Source: Herbaspirillum rhizosphaerae (GTDB taxonomy: Bacteria; Pseudomonadota; Gammaproteobacteria; Burkholderiales; Burkholderiaceae_D). From it: DNA of 51,791 nt. The translations under genes were made by a program, and so were the position numbers. The stretch covers positions 1 to 51,791 of the forward strand of contig NZ_LFLU01000024.1 in NCBI RefSeq assembly GCF_001189965.1. The letters are read 5' to 3'. This document shows positions 6,961 to 15,865 of the stretch, in pieces. The notes below the pieces were generated by a model. It ran no database searches. It saw nothing but the letters and a program-made list of their open reading frames with translations, and was not told the origin of the DNA. Position 1 is the stretch's first letter. Each line of letters begins with the position of its first letter.

Positions 6961-8489
6961 TACTTCTTTTCGATCTTCTCTGCCGGCGCCTTTTCAATCT
7001 TTTCCGGTGGGGTCTTGCTATCCTTGCCGTCCTTGCGGATATCCTTCAGCGGCTTGTCGTCCTTGCTGGTGGTGTCGCGGATCTCTGCCTTGACCTTGGA
7101 GACTTGCACCGGCAAACCCTTCAAATGGTTCAGCGCCTGCGCCAGCTGGAAGTCGTCCTTGCTGCCGAATTCGAGCGGCTTGCGCTTCTTTTCCTGCGCG
7201 ATCAGACGTTCTTCTTCTTTCTCATCGACGGTGGTGGCCTTGACTTCGGTCGCGTCCTTGTCCTTGTCGTTGATCAGATGCTTGGTCAGGTCGGCTTCGC
7301 GCAGACGCAGACCGTTCAGGCCGTCGCCGTCGGCGTATTCATCGACCATGATGTCCGGCACGATGCCGCGCGCCTGGATCGAGCGGCCGTTCGGCGTGTA
7401 GTAACGCGCGGTGGTCAGCTTGACGGCAGTCTGGCGGTCAGGCGGCAACGGGATGACCGACTGCACCGAACCCTTGCCGAACGACTGCGTACCCATGATG
7501 GTGGCGCGCTTGTAATCTTGCAGCGCGCCGGCCACGATTTCGGAAGCCGAAGCCGAGCCCGAGTTGATCAGCACGACCATCGGCACCTTCTTGATCGCAT
7601 CCGGCAGACGCGCCAGCGGATCGGTCAGGGAGCCTTGTGCATATTCGTCGCGCTTGGCGGCGTAGATGACCTTGGAGCTGGCCAGCTGGCCGTTGGTCGT
7701 CACGACCACGGCATCCTTGGGCAGGAAAGCGCCCGATACGCCGATCGCGCCAGGCAAGACGCCGCCCGGATCGTTGCGCAGGTCGAGCACGATGCCCTTC
7801 AGATTCGGTTCCTGCGCGTAGAACGCCAGGATCTTCTTGGCCATGTCGTCAACGGTCGGTTCCTGGAACTGGGTCACGCGCAACCAGGCGTAGCCGGGTT
7901 CGATCACCTTCGACTTCACGCTTTGCATGCGGATTTCCTGGCGCATGATGGTGACGATGATCGGGCGATCTTCATCCTTGCGGGCGATGGTCAGCGTGAT
8001 CTTGGTGTTGGGTTCGCCGCGCATTTTCTTGACGGCTTCGTCCAGGGTCAGGCCCTTGACCGGCGTCGTGTCCAGACGGGTGATCAGATCGCCCGCCTTG
8101 ATGCCTGCGCGGTAGGCAGGAGAATCTTCGATCGGCGAGATCACCTTGACGTAGCCGTCTTCCATGCCGACTTCGATCCCCAGGCCGACAAACTTGCCCA
8201 TGGTGCTTTCGCGCAATTCCTTGAAAGCCTTCTTGTCGAGGTAGGCGGAGTGCGGGTCGAGCGAGGCGACCATGCCGGAAATCGCTTCGGTGAGCAGCTT
8301 CTTGTCTTCGACAGGTTCAACATAGTTGGACTTGATCATCCCGAACACGTCGGTCAGTTGCCGGACCTCTTCCAGCGGCAGCGGTTCCGCTCCGCTTTTC
8401 TGTGCGATGGCGTCCAACTGCATCGAAGCCGCCACACCTGCAATCATGCCCAGACCGATAAGACCGATATTCTTGAGTTTGCTGCCCAT
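6960..8489 (-). CDS. ctpA: C-terminal processing peptidase, S41 family
   Basis: This is a periplasmic serine protease of 509 residues that trims or degrades proteins from the C-terminal end. An N-terminal membrane or signal segment (NIGLIGLGMIAGVAASMQ) covers residues 7-24. A PDZ domain lies at about residues 98-175 (GKFVGLGIEVGMEDGYVKV). The S41 catalytic core contains VLDLRNDPGG near 235-243, the serine motif NSGSASASEIVAGALQDY at 309-326, and the catalytic lysine in FGKG near residue 339, giving the Ser/Lys dyad. A lysine-rich tail of about 100 residues ends in KIEKK. The gene starts 3 nt after the envC stop, so the two are translationally close. Together with gpmA they form one minus-strand operon. 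A fold-back element abuts the stop codon. Confidence 0.92.
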   Translation of the reverse strand: MGSKLKNIGLIGLGMIAGVAASMQLDAIAQKSGAEPLPLEEVRQLTDVFGMIKSNYVEPVEDKKLLTEAISGMVASLDPHSAYLDKKAFKELRESTMGKFVGLGIEVGMEDGYVKVISPIEDSPAYRAGIKAGDLITRLDTTPVKGLTLDEAVKKMRGEPNTKITLTIARKDEDRPIIVTIMRQEIRMQSVKSKVIEPGYAWLRVTQFQEPTVDDMAKKILAFYAQEPNLKGIVLDLRNDPGGVLPGAIGVSGAFLPKDAVVVTTNGQLASSKVIYAAKRDEYAQGSLTDPLARLPDAIKKVPMVVLINSGSASASEIVAGALQDYKRATIMGTQSFGKGSVQSVIPLPPDRQTAVKLTTARYYTPNGRSIQARGIVPDIMVDEYADGDGLNGLRLREADLTKHLINDKDKDATEVKATTVDEKEEERLIAQEKKRKPLEFGSKDDFQLAQALNHLKGLPVQVSKVKAEIRDTTSKDDKPLKDIRKDGKDSKTPPEKIEKAPAEKIEKK

Positions 8490-8492
8490 GTT

Positions 8493-9893
8493 TCACCTAG
8501 TAGTTACCCAGCCGAGTGGGTCGAAAGCGCGGCCCTGATGCCGCACTTCAAAGTATAAACCCGATTGCTCATTGCCGCCGCTATTACCTGCGCTGGCGAT
8601 GACATCCCCGGTTTTGACGAGATCCCCTGCCCGTTTCAAGACGGACTGATTATTGCCATAAATGGTCATGTACTGATTGCCGTGGTCGACGATGATCAGG
8701 TTGCCGAAACCGCGCAGCCAATCCGCATAGACCACCCGCCCGGCCGCCACGGCCTTGACTTCCGTGCCTTCCGGCGCACGGATGAAGAGGCCCTTCCAGC
8801 TCGGCCCGTCGCCGCGCTTGCCGCCGAACTTGGCCAGCAGGTCGCCGCGCACCGGCAGGCGCAACTGGCCGCGCAGGCTGGCGAAAGGTTTACCAAAATT
8901 TTCCTCTGCCGACGGCGTGGCCTCGTTGCGGCCCAGCGATTGCGGCGCTTCGTCGTCGTCAATTGCCTCCGACGGCGCCGGCTTGCTCTTGGTTCCCGGC
9001 GCGGCCTTGGCTTGCTGGGCGACGCGCTTGTCGTGTTCGGCCTTGGCTTTGGCCAACTGTTCCTGGCGGCGCTTTTCGCGCGCGGCGGTTTCGGCCTTCT
9101 TTTGCTCTTCGATGATCTGCGCCAGCTTGTCGACCAGGCCGGAAAGGCGCTGTTCGTCACGCTGCAGGTTGCCGACTTCCTTGCGCTGGGCGGTGAGTTT
9201 GGTCGACAACTGGGCCAGCAAACCGCTGCGTTTGGCCTTTTCCTTCTCCAGCAGTTTCTTTTGTTCGTTCTCTTCCTGGGCGATTTCTTCCAGTTCGAAC
9301 TTGGCGTTCTGGGTCGCGGCCTTGTTGTCCTTGATCGCCTGCAGGTTCACGCGCAGGGTCTCGATCAGGCGCGCCTGCGCCTGCGAGACGTAGCCCATGT
9401 ACTGCAATTCGCGGTTGATGCGGTTGGGGTTGTCGCCGGAGAGCAGCAGCTTGATGCGGTCTTCGTTGCCGGCCACGTACTGCTCGCGCAGCAGTTTGGA
9501 CAACTGCGCCTGCTGGACATTGACCACGCCGGACAGCTCCGACTGCTGCTTGACCAGCACGCCCAGCTTGGACTCGGTGTCGGCCTGTTCCTGCGTCAGT
9601 TCGCGCAGCGAGCGGTTGGCTTTGGAAATGGCCTGCTCCGATTCGGCCAGCGCATCGGCAGCGTTTCCCTTGGCGGTTTCGGTCTTGTCGATGTCGCGTT
9701 TGAGATTGGCCAGTTTTTGCTGCAGGTCGGCGCGCTCTTTCTCCGCCGCCTGCTTTTGCCGGGTGCGTTCCGTAACCTGCTGGGCCGAAGCACATGGCTG
9801 CCAGAACGCCGCCGACAGGAAAACCGCAGCCACGGCCGCCGAGAGTAGGCTGGCCGGCCGCAGACGCAATGACGGAATGTGCCGCCTGAGCAT
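8493..9893 (-). CDS. envC: Murein hydrolase activator EnvC-type protein (coiled coil plus degenerate LytM domain)
   Basis: This 466-residue exported protein has a signal peptide ending near CASAQ and a long Glu/Lys/Gln-rich coiled coil at about residues 37-290. A Lys/Pro linker follows, then a C-terminal M23/LytM domain at about residues 345-466. Catalytic zinc ligands of active M23 peptidases are missing: the HxGxD position reads WKGLF, the YxH position reads YGNN, and HLHFE reads GLYFE. This degeneracy is the hallmark of EnvC, which does not cut peptidoglycan itself but activates AmiA/B-type amidases at the septum. The gene lies between gpmA (14-nt gap) and ctpA (3-nt gap), an arrangement common in Burkholderiales. 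EnvC is preferred over NlpD because there is no lipobox or LysM domain. Confidence 0.88.
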   Translation of the reverse strand: MLRRHIPSLRLRPASLLSAAVAAVFLSAAFWQPCASAQQVTERTRQKQAAEKERADLQQKLANLKRDIDKTETAKGNAADALAESEQAISKANRSLRELTQEQADTESKLGVLVKQQSELSGVVNVQQAQLSKLLREQYVAGNEDRIKLLLSGDNPNRINRELQYMGYVSQAQARLIETLRVNLQAIKDNKAATQNAKFELEEIAQEENEQKKLLEKEKAKRSGLLAQLSTKLTAQRKEVGNLQRDEQRLSGLVDKLAQIIEEQKKAETAAREKRRQEQLAKAKAEHDKRVAQQAKAAPGTKSKPAPSEAIDDDEAPQSLGRNEATPSAEENFGKPFASLRGQLRLPVRGDLLAKFGGKRGDGPSWKGLFIRAPEGTEVKAVAAGRVVYADWLRGFGNLIIVDHGNQYMTIYGNNQSVLKRAGDLVKTGDVIASAGNSGGNEQSGLYFEVRHQGRAFDPLGWVTTR

Positions 9894-9907
9894 GCCGCGA
9901 AAGGTAG

Positions 9908-10654
9908 TTATTTCGATTTCCCTTGGCTGGCGACCGCCTTCAGGGCCGCTTCGATGGCCGACTGGTCGCCGAGGTAGTAGCTCTTGATCGGCTTGAGGTC
10001 GGCGTCCAGTTCATACACCAGCGGCTGGCCGTTGGGGATGTTGAGGCCGACGATGTCGTTGTCGCTGATGCCGTCCAGATACTTGATCAGGGCGCGCAGG
10101 CTGTTGCCGTGGGCCGAGATGATGATCTTCTTGCCGGCGCGGATGGCGGGAGCGATGGTGTCGTTCCAGGCCGGCAGCACGCGGGCGACGGTGTCCTTGA
10201 GGCACTCGGTCAGCGGAATTTGTTCGCGCTTGAGATCGGCATAGCGCGGATCGCTGAACGAGGCGCGCGGGTCGGTCGGCTCCAGCGGCAGCGGCGGCGT
10301 GTCGTAGCTGCGGCGCCAGACCAGCACTTGCTCGTCGCCGTACTGGGCGGCGGTTTCCGCCTTGTTCAGGCCTTGCAGGGCGCCGTAGTGACGCTCGTTC
10401 AGGCGCCAGTCGTGCTGCACCGGCAGGTACATCAGATCCATTTCGTCGAGCGTGGTCCACAGCGTGCGGATGGCGCGCTTGAGCACCGAGGTATAGGCCA
10501 GGTCGAAGGTGAAACCGGCTTCCTTGAGCAACTTGCCGGCCTGTTTGGCTTCGGCCACGCCTTTTTCGGTCAGATCGACGTCAACCCAGCCGGTGAAGCG
10601 GTTGGCAAGATTCCAGGTCGACTCGCCGTGGCGCATGAAAACGATTTTGTACAT
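9908..10654 (-). CDS. gpmA: 2,3-bisphosphoglycerate-dependent phosphoglycerate mutase
   Basis: This is a glycolytic enzyme of 248 residues that interconverts 3- and 2-phosphoglycerate in the cytosol through a phosphohistidine. The phospho-acceptor motif is [10 protein letters not shown] (His9). The conserved segments [30 protein letters not shown] and [16 protein letters not shown] are all present, the last providing the second catalytic His. Length matches the dPGM family. It is the first gene of the gpmA-envC-ctpA operon and is divergent from the rhodanese gene across a 112-bp intergenic region. Confidence 0.96.
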   Translation of the reverse strand: MYKIVFMRHGESTWNLANRFTGWVDVDLTEKGVAEAKQAGKLLKEAGFTFDLAYTSVLKRAIRTLWTTLDEMDLMYLPVQHDWRLNERHYGALQGLNKAETAAQYGDEQVLVWRRSYDTPPLPLEPTDPRASFSDPRYADLKREQIPLTECLKDTVARVLPAWNDTIAPAIRAGKKIIISAHGNSLRALIKYLDGISDNDIVGLNIPNGQPLVYELDADLKPIKSYYLGDQSAIEAALKAVASQGKSK

Positions 10655-10730
10655 AGTGAGGAACAGTCAGAAAAAGGAAGCGATGAGAAAATAGCAATTG
10701 AAGATTCAAATAGCATGTCAGCTTCTATTT

Positions 10731-10736
10731 TATAAT
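10731..10736 (+). promoter_or_regulatory. Consensus -10 element ahead of the rhodanese-grxC unit
   Basis: TATAAT lies about 30 nt before the rhodanese GTG start. No good -35 is seen at 16-18 nt spacing, so the promoter may be weak or activator-dependent. Confidence 0.4.
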
Positions 10737-10766
10737 GCCGGGATTCAGTAAACCCATTGAGATCCC

Positions 10767-11192
10767 GTGAAATTCATCGTAGACAATATTTTCCTGATCG
10801 GCCTCGTCATCATTTCCGGTGGCGCGCTGCTCGTTCCCTTCCTGCAACAGCGCGGCAGCAAGCTGACATTGCTGCAGGCCACGCAACTGATCAACACCGG
10901 CAAAACCCTGGTTCTGGACGTGCGCGACGTCGAGCAATTCAACGCCGCGCATCTGCGCGACGCCCGCAACATCCCGCTCAAGGACCTGGCGCAGCGCGTC
11001 GGCGAACTGGACAAGTTCAAGGGCAAGAACGTGATCGTCGTCTGCCAGTCGGGTACGCAAACCGCCAAGGCGGAAGGCATCCTGAAGAAAGCCGGCTTCC
11101 CTGAAGTGCACGGCCTGACCGGCGGTATCGCGGCCTGGCAGGCGCAAGGTCTCCCGACCGCCAGCCAGAACAGCCCGAAGGTCGCCAAATGA
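10767..11192 (+). CDS. Membrane-anchored rhodanese-like sulfurtransferase
   Basis: This 141-residue protein has an N-terminal membrane helix (NIFLIGLVIISGGALLVPF, residues 5-23). A single rhodanese domain follows at about residues 36-130, with the CH2A-like VLDVRDVEQFNAAHL and an active-site loop VCQSGTQTAK whose Cys carries the persulfide. Such proteins move sulfane sulfur or serve thiol redox chemistry; this type resembles E. coli YibN, which also lies beside grxC-secB-gpsA. Translation starts at a GTG. The stop overlaps the glutaredoxin ATG (ATGA), so the two are co-translated. Confidence 0.9.
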   Translation: MKFIVDNIFLIGLVIISGGALLVPFLQQRGSKLTLLQATQLINTGKTLVLDVRDVEQFNAAHLRDARNIPLKDLAQRVGELDKFKGKNVIVVCQSGTQTAKAEGILKKAGFPEVHGLTGGIAAWQAQGLPTASQNSPKVAK

Positions 11193-11449
11193 CAGCCCGC
11201 GTCGTCATGTACAGCACTGCCGTCTGCCCGTATTGCATGATGGCTGAGCGGCTGCTCAAGAGCAAAGGCATCGAAGACATCGAAAAGATCCGTGTCGACC
11301 TCGATCCCCAGCAACGCGAGATCATGATGCAGAAGACCGGCCGCCGCACCGTGCCGCAGATCTATGTCGGCGACACCCATGTCGGCGGCTTCGACGATCT
11401 GAGCGCGCTGGACCGTGCGGGCGGGCTCGATCCCCTGCTGCAAGCCTGA
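11189..11449 (+). CDS. grxC: Glutaredoxin 3 (dithiol)
   Basis: This small glutathione-dependent oxidoreductase of 86 residues reduces disulfides and glutathionylated proteins in the cytosol. The active site is CPYC at residues 13-16, followed by the family's TVPQIYVGDTHVGGFDDL with the cis-Pro that binds glutathione. The length is that of class I bacterial glutaredoxin 3. The start overlaps the rhodanese stop by 4 nt. secB follows 77 nt downstream, matching the conserved yibN-grxC-secB-gpsA order of gamma- and betaproteobacteria. Confidence 0.95.
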   Translation: MTARVVMYSTAVCPYCMMAERLLKSKGIEDIEKIRVDLDPQQREIMMQKTGRRTVPQIYVGDTHVGGFDDLSALDRAGGLDPLLQA

Positions 11450-11526
11450 TTCATCTAGTCATTCCTGCGTTATTTGCGCGATGTTGCGCAATTTGTATTT
11501 AATCCAACCTGAAACGAGAGCATTCC

Positions 11527-12021
11527 ATGGCGGAAGAGAACCAACAAGCTGAACAGCAACCCGTATTCCAGATCCAGCGCGTCTACCTGAAAGACCTGTC
11601 GCTGGAGCAACCGAACTCCCCGGCGATTTTCCTGGAGCAGGATGCGCCGGCCATCGAAGTGTCGGTCGACGTCGGCGCCGAAGCGCTGGCTGACGGCATT
11701 TTCGAATCCACCGTCACCATCACCGTGACCGCCAAGGTCAAGGACAAGGTCGCGTTCCTGGTCGAAGGCAAGCAAGCGGGCATCTTCGAAGTGCGCAACG
11801 TTCCTGCCGAGCAACTGGATCCGCTGCTGGGCATCGGTTGCCCGAACATCATCTATCCTTACCTGCGCGCCAACATCGCCGACGTGATCACCCGCGCCGG
11901 TTTCCCGCCGATCCACCTGGCCGAAATCAATTTCGAAGTGTTCTATCAGCAACGCCTGCAAGCGCTGGCCGAGCAACAAACCGATGGCACACTGGTCACC
12001 GGTTCGACTACCGTCAACTGA
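11527..12021 (+). CDS. secB: Protein-export chaperone SecB
   Basis: SecB is a cytosolic tetrameric chaperone that holds pre-proteins unfolded and hands them to SecA. The protein has 164 residues. After a short Gln/Glu-rich head comes the family core [19 protein letters not shown], and later the highly conserved [20 protein letters not shown] and [16 protein letters not shown]. The ATG has GAGAG about 7 nt upstream. It lies between grxC and an SH3-domain protein, with gpsA next. Confidence 0.97.
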   Translation: MAEENQQAEQQPVFQIQRVYLKDLSLEQPNSPAIFLEQDAPAIEVSVDVGAEALADGIFESTVTITVTAKVKDKVAFLVEGKQAGIFEVRNVPAEQLDPLLGIGCPNIIYPYLRANIADVITRAGFPPIHLAEINFEVFYQQRLQALAEQQTDGTLVTGSTTVN

Positions 12022-12159
12022 TTCTGCCGTACCGCTGCATTGCCGTTGCGCCTGGCGCGAGCGACAATGCAGCGCGCCTCTTTCCTGCTATTCGACGCCT
12101 TCGTGTACGTTCCAAGCTTTCCGGACACACGGCTTCCACCTCTACAGCGGAGCAAGTCC

Positions 12160-12612
12160 ATGAAATTTTCCTCTCTCATCCTGTCCGCTCTCGTACTCGG
12201 CTCGGCCGCCGCTGCGCCCGCCTATGCGCTCGACTTCAAGTCGGTCGGCGCCGCGCCCGCGATCCTGTACGATGCGCCGTCTGAAAAAGGCCGCCGCGTC
12301 TCCATCGCGCCGCGCGGCATGCCGGTTGAGGTCGTACTGACCTACGGCGACTGGAGCAAGGTGCGCGACGCCTCCGGCGCCTTGTCGTGGGCTCAGTCGA
12401 AGGCCCTGGTCGCCAAGCGCAACGTCGTCGTCAGTGCGGCCAATGCCAAGATCCATGCGGCCGCCGATGAAGCCAGCGCGACCGTCTTCAGCGCCGACAA
12501 GAACGTGCTGCTGGAACTGACCGACCCGACTCCCCAATCAGGCTGGGTCAAGGTCAGGCACCGTGACGGCCAGAGCGGCTTCATCAAGACTTCCGAAGTC
12601 TGGGGCGATTGA
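12160..12612 (+). CDS. Exported SH3-domain protein
   Basis: This is a 150-residue protein with a Sec signal peptide (MKFSSLILSALVLGSAAAAP, cleavage after AYA). Two consecutive bacterial SH3-like (SH3_3/SH3_4) segments follow: one with ILYDAPSEKGRRVSIAPRG and YGDWSKVRDASGALSW, and one with GWVKVRHRDGQSGFIK. Bacterial SH3 domains often bind peptidoglycan or mediate envelope protein contacts; the exact role here is unknown. The ATG at 12160 follows GGAG by 7 nt; an in-frame extension upstream lacks secretory character. It lies between secB and gpsA, a position where Burkholderiales genomes commonly carry such a protein. Confidence 0.85.
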   Translation: MKFSSLILSALVLGSAAAAPAYALDFKSVGAAPAILYDAPSEKGRRVSIAPRGMPVEVVLTYGDWSKVRDASGALSWAQSKALVAKRNVVVSAANAKIHAAADEASATVFSADKNVLLELTDPTPQSGWVKVRHRDGQSGFIKTSEVWGD

Positions 12613-12758
12613 TTTCCCCGGCATTCCAATTTCAGACAGGCGCCCGATCAGCATCAATCTTGCTTTCCCCGGTGCCGGGCCGGGCGCATACTCAAAGCAT
12701 CATCGGGCCATACTCCGCCTTCACCAGCCATAGTCACTAGCCACTAGCGATAGCCCTC

Positions 12759-13760
12759 ATGAACATTTCGATACTCGGCGCCGGCGCCTGGGGTACTGCA
12801 CTGGCCATCAACCTGGTGCAACGTCACCAGGTCGTCCTGTGGGGCCGCAATGCCAAGGCCATGCAAGACGCCGCCATGCAGCGTGAAAACATGGACTACC
12901 TGCGCGGCTTCCATCTGCCGGAGTCGCTCAGGGTGACTTCGGATTTCGACCTTGCCGTCAGACACGTGACGCAAAGCCCGGACGACAGTCTGCTGATCGT
13001 CGCCTCGTCGGTGTCCGGCCTGCGCGCACTGGCGGAAACCTTGCGCGACCGCAAGGTCCCCAACATCGTCTGGCTTTGCAAAGGCCTGGAAGAACAAACC
13101 CGTTTGCTGCCGCATCAGATCGTGCGCGAGGTGATGGGCGAGGCCGTGCCTGCCGGCGCCTTGTCGGGACCGTCCTTCGCCCAGGAAGTGGCGCGCGGCC
13201 TGCCGTGCGCGCTGACCATTGCCAGCAGCGACAAGACCTTATGCGAGCGCGTCGTCGCCGCAGTGCACGGCGGCAACCTGCGCGTGTATTCAAGCGATGA
13301 TCTGGTCGGAGTGGAAATCGGCGGCGCCGTGAAGAATATTCTGGCCATCGCCACCGGCGCGGCGGACGGCCTGCAACTGGGCCTGAATGCGCGCGCAGCC
13401 TTGATCACTCGCGGCCTGGCGGAAATCAGCCGGCTCGGCATCGCCCTCGGCGGACGGGCGGAAACCTTCATGGGCTTGTCCGGCGTAGGCGATTTGATTC
13501 TGACCTGCACCGGCGATCTGTCGCGCAATCGCCGCGTCGGCCTGGGTCTGGCGCAAGGAAAAAAACTGGAAACGATCGTCGCCGAACTCGGCCATGTCGC
13601 CGAAGGCGTGCGCTGCGCGCAAGCTGTGCGCTCGCTGGCGCAGGAGCTGAACATCGACATGCCGATCACCGATGCAGTGGCCGGCGCCTTGTTCGATGGC
13701 ATTTCCGTACAGGAAATGGTTGCGCAATTGCTGTCGCGCGATCCGCGCGAAGAAAACTAG
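12759..13760 (+). CDS. gpsA: Glycerol-3-phosphate dehydrogenase [NAD(P)+]
   Basis: This enzyme reduces dihydroxyacetone phosphate to sn-glycerol 3-phosphate for phospholipid synthesis. The 333-residue protein opens with the nucleotide-binding loop [17 protein letters not shown] and has [12 protein letters not shown] near residue 140. The catalytic lysine lies in [17 protein letters not shown] near residue 191, and [12 protein letters not shown] follows near 240; all are diagnostic. It closes the grxC-secB-SH3-gpsA cluster. Confidence 0.97.
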   Translation: MNISILGAGAWGTALAINLVQRHQVVLWGRNAKAMQDAAMQRENMDYLRGFHLPESLRVTSDFDLAVRHVTQSPDDSLLIVASSVSGLRALAETLRDRKVPNIVWLCKGLEEQTRLLPHQIVREVMGEAVPAGALSGPSFAQEVARGLPCALTIASSDKTLCERVVAAVHGGNLRVYSSDDLVGVEIGGAVKNILAIATGAADGLQLGLNARAALITRGLAEISRLGIALGGRAETFMGLSGVGDLILTCTGDLSRNRRVGLGLAQGKKLETIVAELGHVAEGVRCAQAVRSLAQELNIDMPITDAVAGALFDGISVQEMVAQLLSRDPREEN

Positions 13761-13804
13761 AAAAACTTAACCGCGCCGAAGCAGACGCTGAAACCGGGGA
13801 CGTC

Positions 13805-13834
13805 GGGCTGCACGATCAACACCCGCTGCAGCCC
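13805..13834. terminator. Hairpin between convergent gpsA and the small unknown gene
   Basis: GGGCTGCA (13805-13812) pairs perfectly with TGCAGCCC (13827-13834) across a 14-nt loop, midway between two convergent stop codons. No U-tract is present, so factor-independent termination is doubtful. Confidence 0.4.
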
Positions 13835-13852
13835 CGGCCAAGCGAATGCGCA

Positions 13853-14095
13853 TTAACGGGCAACGATATCGCTATCCATCTTGGGGCGCTTGAAACGCTT
13901 CGGTGACTCGCCCTCGACGATATCGTCAATCTGCTTGGGCAGCTTGTCGTACATGGAGCAATCGTCTTCGCGCTCCTTGGCGCGGAACGATTTTCCTGCT
14001 TTGCTGCTGAAACGGCCTTCCTTGGCGGAAAGCACATAGGACTGGCGGTGGCTGGCGCCAAGCGTAGTCTTTGGATTGCGTTCGATGGCTTGCAT
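13853..14095 (-). CDS. Small basic protein of unknown function
   Basis: This is an 80-residue, Lys/Arg-rich soluble protein that I do not recognise. It has no signal peptide, membrane segment or zinc pattern (one Cys, in DDCSMYDKLPKQIDDIVEGE). The basic KRFKRPK motif near the C terminus could suit nucleic-acid or membrane-surface binding, but this is speculation. Coding is supported by AAGGA 8 nt before the ATG and by a clean position between a bidirectional hairpin and an AT-rich promoter-like region. It is monocistronic and convergent with gpsA. Confidence 0.55.
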   Translation of the reverse strand: MQAIERNPKTTLGASHRQSYVLSAKEGRFSSKAGKSFRAKEREDDCSMYDKLPKQIDDIVEGESPKRFKRPKMDSDIVAR

Positions 14096-14167
14096 AACTC
14101 TGTCCTTACCCGTCTTCTGACGTTCCTGTTCGTGACTTCCGCAGCAACATCGATTCTGTGAGCTGTC

Positions 14168-14195
14168 GTAGCTGCGCGTTTGTAGCTGCGCGTTT
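14168..14195. repeat. Tandem 14-bp direct repeat
   Basis: GTAGCTGCGCGTTT occurs twice back to back (14168-14181 and 14182-14195), about 75 bp upstream of the small unknown gene. It could be a recent slippage duplication or a pair of regulator sites. Confidence 0.6.
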
Positions 14196-14229
14196 TTGGC
14201 GCGCTGTACGTCATCTAACGCACCAAATA

Positions 14230-14259
14230 CGATTTGGAATACGTGGAAATCGATTTTTT
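14230..14259 (+). terminator. Terminator-like hairpin with T-tract
   Basis: CGATTT (14230-14235) and AAATCG (14247-14252) form a 6-bp stem followed by ATTTTTT on the plus strand. No plus-strand gene ends here, so it may be fortuitous in AT-rich DNA or end an unseen short transcript. Nothing else is recognisable in 14096-14341. Confidence 0.25.
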
Positions 14260-14341
14260 GTCAGGAAATAGCAAGAAAAGTTAGACTGCTCGCATTTTTT
14301 TGCAACGCAGCAAATAAAAATTATCGTTTATTTTCAATAAT

Positions 14342-14974
14342 TTACATCTTCTTCTGCGGCCTGAATTTGAAGAACATACGCAGTAGCAGCAACAGGGTAA
14401 CAATTGTTGCAAAAAGTATCGGCTGGGCCAGCAGATTCTTCCCCGCCTTCATCCACCAGAAGTGCAAGATACCCAGCGGCAAGATTATGTACATCAGGCG
14501 ATGCAGCCATTGCCAGCGTTTTCCGCCCAGCCTGCGCACCATGCCGTTGGTGCTGGTCGCCGCCAGCGGGATCAGCAAGACGAAGGCAATGAAGCCGACC
14601 GTGATGAAAGGCCGCTTGAGCACGTCCTTCCACATCTCCTCGACGTCGAAGAAATGATCGAACCACAGGAAGGTCGTGAAATGCAGGACGACGTAGAAAA
14701 ACGAGAACAGTCCGAACATGCGGCGCAAGCGGATCAGCCAGTTCCATCCCGTCAGCCGGCGCAAGGGCGTGATCGCCAGCGTGATGCACAGGAAATACAA
14801 GGTCCAGTCGCCGGTATTGCGCGTGATGAACTCGATGGGATTGGCGCCCAGCCGGTCGGTGAAGGCGAACACGGCAAGACGCAGAAACGGCAGCAGCGAC
14901 GCCGCAAACAGCAGCGCCTTGAGGATGCCGACCTGCCGGGTCGTCAGCTTGCGGATGACGTGGACGGGATTCAT
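14342..14974 (-). CDS. msrQ: MsrQ (YedZ) heme-binding membrane subunit
   Basis: This integral membrane protein has 210 residues and about six helices, of the ferric reductase-like family. Conserved His residues sit in FYVVLHFTTFLWFDHF and in WQWLHRLMYIILPLGILHF and coordinate heme b. MsrQ passes quinone-derived electrons to the periplasmic molybdoenzyme MsrP, which repairs oxidised methionine. The ATG at 14974 starts the usual family N terminus; a longer GTG-initiated reading adds unlikely residues. No msrP lies in the window: the upstream neighbour is a HAD phosphatase. msrP must therefore be elsewhere, or this protein has another partner. Confidence 0.85.
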   Translation of the reverse strand: MNPVHVIRKLTTRQVGILKALLFAASLLPFLRLAVFAFTDRLGANPIEFITRNTGDWTLYFLCITLAITPLRRLTGWNWLIRLRRMFGLFSFFYVVLHFTTFLWFDHFFDVEEMWKDVLKRPFITVGFIAFVLLIPLAATSTNGMVRRLGGKRWQWLHRLMYIILPLGILHFWWMKAGKNLLAQPILFATIVTLLLLLRMFFKFRPQKKM

Positions 14975-15193
14975 ATCGCTGCCGCCAGCCGGTTTGCGGC
15001 GCACCGCGCGATGCCGGGACAAGGAAGGACTTCCATGCTGCAGGGCAAGCACTTGATCAACATGAGGACTCCGTAAGCGGTAGCAGGCAATACATGACGA
15101 AAGCGGCCACCGGCCGCATCGGCACCATCTTACAGAACTTCGCGATGTTGATTTTTCCCGGCGGCTGGCCGGAGATGAACGGCGAAAACGGCC

Positions 15194-15853
15194 TCAGGCC
15201 GCGGCCCGCAGTCGCCCGGGCAATTCGGCCAGCTCGCGGATGACGTGTACGCCGTCGGGCAAATCCGGAATATGGTCTTCCGGCTGCAATGCAAACACGG
15301 TCATGCCGGCCGCAAGACCCGCCTGAATGCCCGGCAGGCTGTCTTCCACGACGGCGCAGCGATGCGGCGCCGCGCCAAGGCTGGCGGCGGCGTGCAGGAA
15401 CAAGGCAGGATCGGGTTTCCACTTCTGCACGTCGTAGGCGCTGAAAATGCGGCCGGCGAAATACGGCAGCATGCCGGTGACGCGCAGGCATAATTCGATT
15501 TTGGTACGCGGGGCGTTGGAGGCAAGGCAGAACGGCATCGACAGCGCCTGCACCATGTCCAGCGCACCATTGATCGGTTGCAGGCGTTCGCTCAGCATTT
15601 CGGTCATGACGCCGCGCAACTCTTGCTCGAATACCGCCGGCAGCGGCGCGCCGTGCAATTCTTCGATGCGCGCCAGGCACAGTTTCATGCTGGTGCCGCG
15701 AAACTGCTGCAAGGCCTCCTGCGCCGTAAGCGTGACGCCGTAGCGTTCCACGTACTGCGACCAGGCATCGGCAACCACCACTTCGCTGTCGACCAGGGTG
15801 CCGTCGCAATCGAACAGCACCAGGTCGAAGCCGGACCTTGCTACTTTGTTCAA
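15194..15853 (-). CDS. HAD-superfamily hydrolase (sugar-phosphate phosphatase type)
   Basis: This cytosolic phosphatase of 219 residues is of the beta-phosphoglucomutase/phosphoglycolate phosphatase subgroup. Motif I is FDCDGTLVDSE (nucleophile Asp in DCDGT), motif II is the Ser in LASNAPRT, motif III is the Lys in KWKPDP, and motif IV is VVEDSLPGIQAG. A small helical cap domain lies between motifs I and II. Overall pattern resembles E. coli YieH (6-phosphogluconate phosphatase), but the substrate is not determined by these motifs. It is 12 nt downstream of ccsB on the same strand and probably co-transcribed. Confidence 0.85.
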   Translation of the reverse strand: MNKVARSGFDLVLFDCDGTLVDSEVVVADAWSQYVERYGVTLTAQEALQQFRGTSMKLCLARIEELHGAPLPAVFEQELRGVMTEMLSERLQPINGALDMVQALSMPFCLASNAPRTKIELCLRVTGMLPYFAGRIFSAYDVQKWKPDPALFLHAAASLGAAPHRCAVVEDSLPGIQAGLAAGMTVFALQPEDHIPDLPDGVHVIRELAELPGRLRAAA

Positions 15854-15865
15854 ATCGACATCCTT

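Noticed and set aside
6809..6997. Possible 62-residue basic protein on the minus strand covering the fold-back element
   Set aside because: It overlaps the end of ctpA, and the second copy of the element does not keep this frame as a unit with a start and ribosome binding site. Paired changes preserve base pairing rather than codons.
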